Source: Sphacelaria rigidula
Lineage: Eukaryota > Phaeophyceae > Sphacelariales
DNA length: 20,166 nt
NCBI GenBank assembly: GCA_964200075.2
Contig: CAXNAA020000561.1
Coordinates: 1 to 20,166, forward strand
Direction: 5' to 3'
Made by a program: the position numbers and the translations under genes. Each line of letters opens with the position of its first letter. Within the stretch, counting starts at the first letter, position 1. Of the stretch, positions 17,801-20,166 are shown in pieces. The notes beneath the pieces were generated by a model that saw nothing but the letters and a program-made list of their open reading frames with translations, did no database searches and had not been told where the DNA came from.

Positions 17801-19704
17801 CGCGGCGTGACAGTCGATGGGAAGGACGATGGTGTCACATCTAGACTGGCAGGGGAGGAAGATTCCCCGAAGCCGGGGACATCGGCAGCCGGAGAAGCAG
17901 GAGCATCGTCATCGCTTCCGGGGAGTATATCCAAAGCGTCCACAATACCCAGGTCGTCATCGAAGCTCACTCCGTGAGTTTTGTTTACACATTTACGAGC
18001 CTTATCCCGGTTTGCTAATGCACTCCGCAATGGCAATGTCCCCGTAGTCGACGTCGTCGGATTCGCCGCGCCCCCAATTCCAGGCGCCGAATGTGAGTAC
18101 CGTTCTTCTCCATCGCCTAGAGAACGCGACGTAAACTTACTGTCCTCCGCTGCGCTTTCGATGCTCATTTTATGTTTTTCAGAGGTGCCATAGCGATGCC
18201 CACCGACCTCGCTCCTGTCACCGTTCGCCTGACCACCGTCGACAGTGTCTCCGCTTTCATAACTGCGTCCACTTCCCGGTTCTTCCGTCGTTTTGTCGAT
18301 TGTCGAAGTGCTCTCGCCTCGACCAGCTACAGCCACGCTATGGCTTAACAAAACACGTCGAGGGCTCCCCTCCGGAGACGCTGACTGTTGTGTACGAGCG
18401 TGCGACGGTGGAGAGGGCGATCTGCGTCTCGGCCCTCCCGTGGGATTCCCCCAACTATCGGTCCCGGTACCTGCAGAGTCGGTGATAGGGGAGGACAACG
18501 CCGTGAAGCGACTCCTTCGCGAAACACCTTGTCGAGTGTCCTCTGCGCTGGCGGCGGGTATACCTCCTGCAGCGGCGGTGCTGCGGTCCGTTGAAATACG
18601 AGCGAGAGCGTCAGGGTCAGTCATCCTTAGTAGCTCATCTGCCTCATCTACCCCATCGGCACTGTCGACGTGTGCACTCTGGTTTGTACCACCGGAGGGC
18701 GTCCTTCCCACCGACGATGTCGACGCCAACCCCCTAAACGATGTTTCGCTCCCGGGTTGCACGTCTCCAGCATTCGCCGTAGCAGGGCGAGTGCTATCGC
18801 GCCTACCTGAGCCCAACGCGGTAGGCGCACTCCCCTCGCCTTCCTCCCTTGTAGTTTCCAAATTGTCATCCGGTGTCTTCATCCTATCGGTGCTGCCTGT
18901 GGAAAGAATGTCTTCTATACGACTGCGACCCCTTGGCGAGGATTTATCGGCAACCGTCGGTTCCGCTTTTTTCGCCCTGGGCATTGAGGCAAAGCTGAAG
19001 GAGTCATCGGATTCTCCCAAGAGGAGAGCAGCCGCCTCCGCCACCCCTGTGCCGCTCCTTCGCCCGCCCTTTGCTTTCTTCAGGCAACATTAGAGCAGAA
19101 AACGTGAGATGAAGGTGGTAGTAGTGATGTTGGTGGTGGTTACCCAAGGTAAACAACACAATACAATGCATCAATAGCAGACGGTGTGAGTGTGTTTCGT
19201 GACACGTGCATAGCAGAGTTGCACTGGGGCGATATCACCTACTGCGGCGGTGGTGCTGCAACGCGTGGCTCACTTCAATCTACTGCGACCCCTTGTGAAA
19301 CAACGCACATGCGGTTGCGATCAATGGGAACATGTGTGATTGCTAATGTACCATAGTCTCTGCCAGGTTCTCTTGTTTGGTTTTGTTGCAAGCACGCCAT
19401 GGATTGGAGCGCAATAGCCAACACCTGTTGGTGTACTCTTTTCGATATAATTTTGTGTGTGATCTTCTTCACTTCCTACCGCCGTTGCTCCCATGAACAG
19501 GTATTCGTCATCTCCATCGTCATCTGCCACTGCAAGCGGCAGCCCTGACTTCTGCTGTCGATCCTCCCCGTCTCCACGCCCCGACTTTTCCTTCCTCGAT
19601 CTGCTCCTGCTAGAACTGTCGCCCTCCGTTTCTCTTCTCTTGCTCTCACCCCCATGATTTTTCTTCCGGGCAGCACCTTTCCCGCGGCCTGATGCCTGAT
19701 TGCT
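8482..19704 (-). CDS. FBF1: FBF1-like ciliary transition-fibre coiled-coil protein (15 exons, 5' end unresolved)
   Basis: FBF1 family proteins sit on the transition fibres of the basal body, where they help gate protein entry into the cilium. Seen here: 15 exons whose phases all agree, totalling 4,683 bases (1,560 residues plus stop). The first ~880 residues are low-complexity, rich in Ser, Asp and Arg, and include a DDAKLDLVLGF segment that resembles the DD...LGF motif of animal FBF1. About 500 residues of near-continuous coiled coil follow, then a Pro/Ser-rich tail, and the protein ends in LLEEDAPFLETLG, close to the FBF1 C-terminal ENEQFFLETL. From memory of the human protein, the coiled coil aligns almost colinearly (DDEVQRLQ with EEERSRLQ, ERERLRQ with EQERWRV, RRKLETERQEF with RRRLAAEWAEF, RGAEIE with RAEEVE), with shifts of one heptad. 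Human FBF1 is about 1,100 residues, so this N-terminus is expanded. The start codon was not identified. Another coiled-coil basal-body protein is possible but fits less well. Confidence 0.8.
9210..9429 (-). CDS. FBF1: FBF1-like gene, penultimate exon
   Basis: 220 bases. It starts with two bases completing a Gly codon (G|GT) after the acceptor TTTCTCGCCCGGCAG, and ends in phase 2 at the strong donor CG|GTGAGT. The peptide starts AMRPHTLGHEEERKTQRVAS, has an Ala-rich middle and ends KELARLAQRATEMR. It has no motif of its own and is supported by phase and splice sites. Confidence 0.8.
9645..9939 (-). CDS. FBF1: FBF1-like gene, end of coiled coil and Pro/Ser-rich tail
   Basis: 295 bases, starting in phase 0 after the acceptor GCGCGGCACAG and ending in phase 1 at the donor GCAG|GTGAAA. 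The coiled coil ends at about VVAQQNQRRH. A linker rich in Pro, Ser and Ala follows, then LQEWRRSVDCGNAAG. Leaving the coiled coil before a Pro/Ser linker is the arrangement of FBF1 C-termini. Confidence 0.85.
10283..10465 (-). CDS. FBF1: FBF1-like gene, coiled-coil exon with a second GC donor
   Basis: 61 codons, phase 0 at both ends, acceptor ending CCTAAAAG and donor CAG|GCAAGC (GC type). The peptide starts LERRRLTRMAADLKHAF, continues through VSIRGAEIEKRW and ends IRLRSAQ. RGAEIE corresponds to RAEEVE in animal FBF1, and LERRRL to LEQERQEL. The acceptor has a weak pyrimidine tract. A later AG at the GCGGAG just before ATAGAGAAA would keep frame and shorten the exon by 25 codons. Confidence 0.75.
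10978..11091 (-). CDS. FBF1: FBF1-like gene, coiled-coil exon
   Basis: 38 codons, phase 0 at both ends, acceptor TTGCCTGCAG and donor GAG|GTGTGG. This is the only exon of the run that does not end in a CAG codon. The peptide starts SLDKEAMSLEARLMAARADL and ends DRAQDQQE, matching SLAKEQAELKIRASELRAKE of animal FBF1. Confidence 0.85.
11757..11819 (-). CDS. FBF1: FBF1-like gene, short coiled-coil exon with a GC donor
   Basis: 21 codons, phase 0 at both ends, acceptor TGTTTCTCAG. The donor is CAG|GCGAGT, which is GC instead of GT. The peptide runs AAEEMAKRQAEEEQRLDLARQ. With this boundary the spacing from RRKLETERQEF to the next exon's SLDKEA equals that between the matching points in human FBF1, which supports the GC donor over a read-through. 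Confidence 0.8.
12161..12220 (-). CDS. FBF1: FBF1-like gene, short coiled-coil exon
   Basis: 20 codons, phase 0 at both ends, acceptor TTGCTTCTGCCAG and donor CAG|GTGAGA. The peptide RRKLETERQEFADFLVSSAQ matches RRRLAAEWAEFSAQQ of animal FBF1, one of the more recognisable points of the family. Confidence 0.85.
12546..12692 (-). CDS. FBF1: FBF1-like gene, coiled-coil exon
   Basis: 49 codons, phase 0 at both ends, acceptor TTTTTTCCAG and donor CAG|GTGCAT. The peptide GSMVAEVGAMREGVEEEHKR... ending in ERERLGEQ is strongly charged coiled coil. It carries the equivalent of one extra heptad compared with my recollection of the human protein. Confidence 0.85.
12979..13059 (-). CDS. FBF1: FBF1-like gene, coiled-coil exon
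   Basis: 27 codons, phase 0 at both ends, acceptor ACGTCACCAG and donor CAG|GTGTGG. The peptide runs from VMRGIRGQN to ERERLRQEHLRLDALQ. The second half corresponds to EQERWRVTAEQSKAESMQ of animal FBF1. Confidence 0.8.
13345..13398 (-). CDS. FBF1: FBF1-like gene, short coiled-coil exon
   Basis: 18 codons, phase 0 at both ends, acceptor TTCTCGTACAG and donor CAG|GTCAGC. The peptide is TADDEVQRLQGTLMAMDQ, whose DDEVQRLQ...MD lines up with EEERSRLQEVIGKME of animal FBF1. It is short, but the phase, the heptad pattern and the alignment agree. Confidence 0.8.
13836..13982 (-). CDS. FBF1: FBF1-like gene, coiled-coil exon
   Basis: 49 codons, phase 0 at both ends, acceptor CTGGGCAG and donor CAG|GTACAG. 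The peptide starts VQASAGALKLLQADMVER and ends LESSAKRAQQ. It matches the animal FBF1 segment MEKFSSSLHELSSRVE followed by RELGIRQRDEQLRALQ in register. Confidence 0.85.
14523..14654 (-). CDS. FBF1: FBF1-like gene, coiled-coil exon
   Basis: 44 codons, phase 0 at both ends, acceptor GAGGTCAG and donor CAG|GTAATG. The peptide starts NDIRASAERNEEALSELKRL and ends SQTLETLAGQ. It covers the area of animal FBF1 around LRELQ...DMRRDHEEQLQRLK and leads into its conserved SLNSIIHQME stretch. Confidence 0.85.
15233..15664 (-). other. 143-codon open frame inside the largest intron, coding status doubtful
   Basis: An ATG-started frame reading MGTINVQMYKKYLPNYLMGG and later FWLFGAYQECNTTTPKPF. Its ATG lies next to a small palindrome, GTACCCAAAGGGTAC (15,656-15,670). 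The DNA is AT-richer than the exons around it and the frame lacks coiled-coil character, so it is not an FBF1 exon. It may be a relic of a mobile element inserted in the intron, or chance. I do not recognise it. Confidence 0.2.
15742..15974. mobile_element. MITE-like palindromic element in the largest FBF1-like intron
   Basis: The ends AGACTCTAAAAAATTGTACCC (left) and AGACTCTGAACATTTGCACCC (right, reverse complement) are inverted copies. Inside, a strong hairpin runs from 15,809 to 15,902, with arms ACTTTT..TTTCGGGGGTCC against its complement. The element is about 233 bases, codes for nothing convincing and lies within an intron on the minus-strand gene. No clear target-site duplication was found. 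Confidence 0.6.
16051..16192 (-). CDS. FBF1: FBF1-like gene, coiled-coil exon
   Basis: 142 bases between the acceptor TACCGCAG and the donor CAG|GTGAGC. The first base completes the Arg codon split by the previous intron (AG|G), and 47 codons follow. The peptide ARIRQLEAEALGLKTAVAA... ending in AETRHQ continues the coiled coil and corresponds to ARLAELEAQVRKLELE of animal FBF1. Confidence 0.85.
16664..19077 (-). CDS. FBF1: FBF1-like gene, large disordered exon with start of the coiled coil
   Basis: An exon of 804 codons plus two bases, open throughout. It follows an acceptor ending CCTGAAG and ends at the strong donor AG|GTAGGG (phase 2). Most of it is predicted disorder: Ser/Thr/Pro/Gly-rich, with basic RRGR-like and acidic SDDE or SDDDD clusters that look like phosphorylation sites. 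Features include DDDLGIVDALDILPGSDDD, and then DDDAKLDLVLGFTPS followed by a basic RRQRRA patch, which resembles the conserved N-terminal FBF1 motif. The last ~60 residues, from FERQLVLLTNEKENATTRF onwards, are Ala/Glu-rich coiled coil that runs on into the next exon. The opposite strand is also open over long stretches because of the base composition. I do not regard those frames as genes. Confidence 0.85.
19480..19704 (-). CDS. FBF1: FBF1-like gene, most 5' exon recognised (basic/acidic low complexity)
   Basis: This exon gives 75 codons, phase 0 at both ends. It lies between a good acceptor (pyrimidine-rich, ending GTGCAG) and the donor GCG|GTAGGA. The peptide runs SNQASGRGKGAARKK through a Ser/Arg/Lys/Glu-rich stretch to DDDGDDEYLFMGATA. 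It joins the next exon in frame as GATA|KKAKGG. No start codon lies in it, so at least one more 5' exon or an upstream start is needed. The frame is also open upstream of the acceptor to an ATG at 19,866, so a start there without splicing cannot be excluded. Confidence 0.55.
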
Positions 19705-19872
19705 CTGCACCACGACAGAACGTTTTAGCACCGGAGAGCAAATAATCGCATTGGTAGGTGTTAGCACCGGAAGAACAGAGCCGAGCGCACCCCAGAGGAC
19801 ATGCACGTTCCGCTCAACATGCATTTGCGGGAAAACATTCCCGTATCCATTGCTGGTAAATAGCACATTATT

Positions 19873-19992
19873 CTACGCCTTCTCCTCGTCCGCTATCTCC
19901 GGGGTAAGAATGTAGATGATGTCCTCGCGTACGAACACGAGGCAAACTTCATACTGTTCGCCATAATAACAAGAGGGGAATGAGGGTATCAT
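19873..19992 (-). CDS. Coding-like 39-codon segment, possible last exon of an upstream gene
   Basis: In one minus-strand frame the sequence reads QYEVCLVFVREDIIYILT then PEIADEEKA and a TAG stop. The residue mix and codon third positions look like a real globular protein end. A plausible acceptor (CTCTTGTTATTATGGCGAACAG) lies just before the TATGAA codons, giving an 81-base last exon at 19,873-19,953. There is also an in-frame ATG at 19,992. If real it would end a gene lying upstream of the FBF1-like gene on the same strand. Alternatively it could be an early FBF1 exon spliced by a non-standard donor. I do not recognise the family. Confidence 0.3.
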   Translation of the reverse strand: MIPSFPSCYYGEQYEVCLVFVREDIIYILTPEIADEEKA

Positions 19993-20114
19993 AATGTTTC
20001 GGCATGTTCACCCTCTCGCTCAACTATGGTGACACAGAGTACTATATTGCGATCTAGAAGGCTACAGAAGTGGGATATTTCTGTCTATTCTTGTCATAGC
20101 TCCCCTCCGCTTGC

Positions 20115-20166
20115 AAAACGATGGCTATACTAGGGGATAGATGGTGGCCAGAGACGGCGAAACAGG
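20115..20166 (+). repeat. Dispersed repeat, copy 2, cut by the window edge
   Basis: It matches 3,636-3,687 in reverse complement at 50 of 52 positions and encodes the same MAILGDRWWPETAKQ peptide on the plus strand. It runs off the window, so its full length is not known. Sequence immediately before it does not match copy 1, which marks one repeat boundary near 20,115. Confidence 0.85.

Noticed and set aside
18293-19093. A 266-codon open frame on the plus strand opposite the large FBF1-like exon (and a 221-codon one at 16,970-17,635)
   Set aside because: Both mirror the Ser/Ala/Arg-rich composition of the real exon on the other strand. They have no domain, and the minus strand has splice sites and a continuing coiled coil.
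1-20166. CRISPR arrays, operons, rRNA genes or a new defence-type system
   Set aside because: No regular direct-repeat array with unique spacers, no rRNA sequence and no bacterial gene organisation is present. The window is eukaryotic.

Overview
This window is nuclear DNA from a eukaryote. There are no closely packed genes or ribosome-binding sites, the one clear gene is split into many exons by GT-AG (and apparently GC-AG) introns of about 215-1,400 bases, and the rest is mostly decayed transposons and foldback elements. The gene encodes a cilium-base protein, so the organism should make flagellated cells. Long introns, a moderately high-GC coding sequence and this type of LINE would suit a brown alga or a related stramenopile, but that is an inference from style and not a search result.

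Layout. Positions 1-5,470 are repeat-rich intergenic DNA: a tRNA-like relic (710-790), a hairpin (1,091-1,196), a short element with terminal inverted repeats (about 1,254-1,508), a speculative three-exon small gene (2,159-2,517), a 65-base tandem duplication (3,416-3,535), a conserved coding repeat (3,547-3,843) whose core recurs at the right edge of the window, and two related foldback elements (4,224-4,625 and about 4,671-5,037). Positions 5,474 to about 8,222 hold a decayed non-LTR retrotransposon on the minus strand. It carries endonuclease, linker and reverse-transcriptase remnants, and the catalytic palm has been deleted.

Positions 8,482-19,704 hold one minus-strand gene of at least 15 exons, which I identify as an FBF1 (Fas-binding factor 1, ciliary transition-fibre protein) homologue. 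A long disordered N-terminal exon is followed by a coiled coil spread over small exons, and the protein ends in the short FBF1-like C-terminal motif. The exon chain sums to 4,683 bases (1,560 residues plus stop) with every splice phase agreeing. The true start codon was not found and may lie beyond the exons listed. A small coding-like segment (19,873-19,992) could be the last exon of the next gene upstream.

No new multi-gene system is apparent. The most useful points are the complete splice model of a divergent FBF1 gene with two likely GC-AG introns, a LINE dead by a defined internal deletion, a family of palindromic foldback elements built from a repeated CCTCYAGAGGG motif, and a repeated coding motif shared by both ends of the window.
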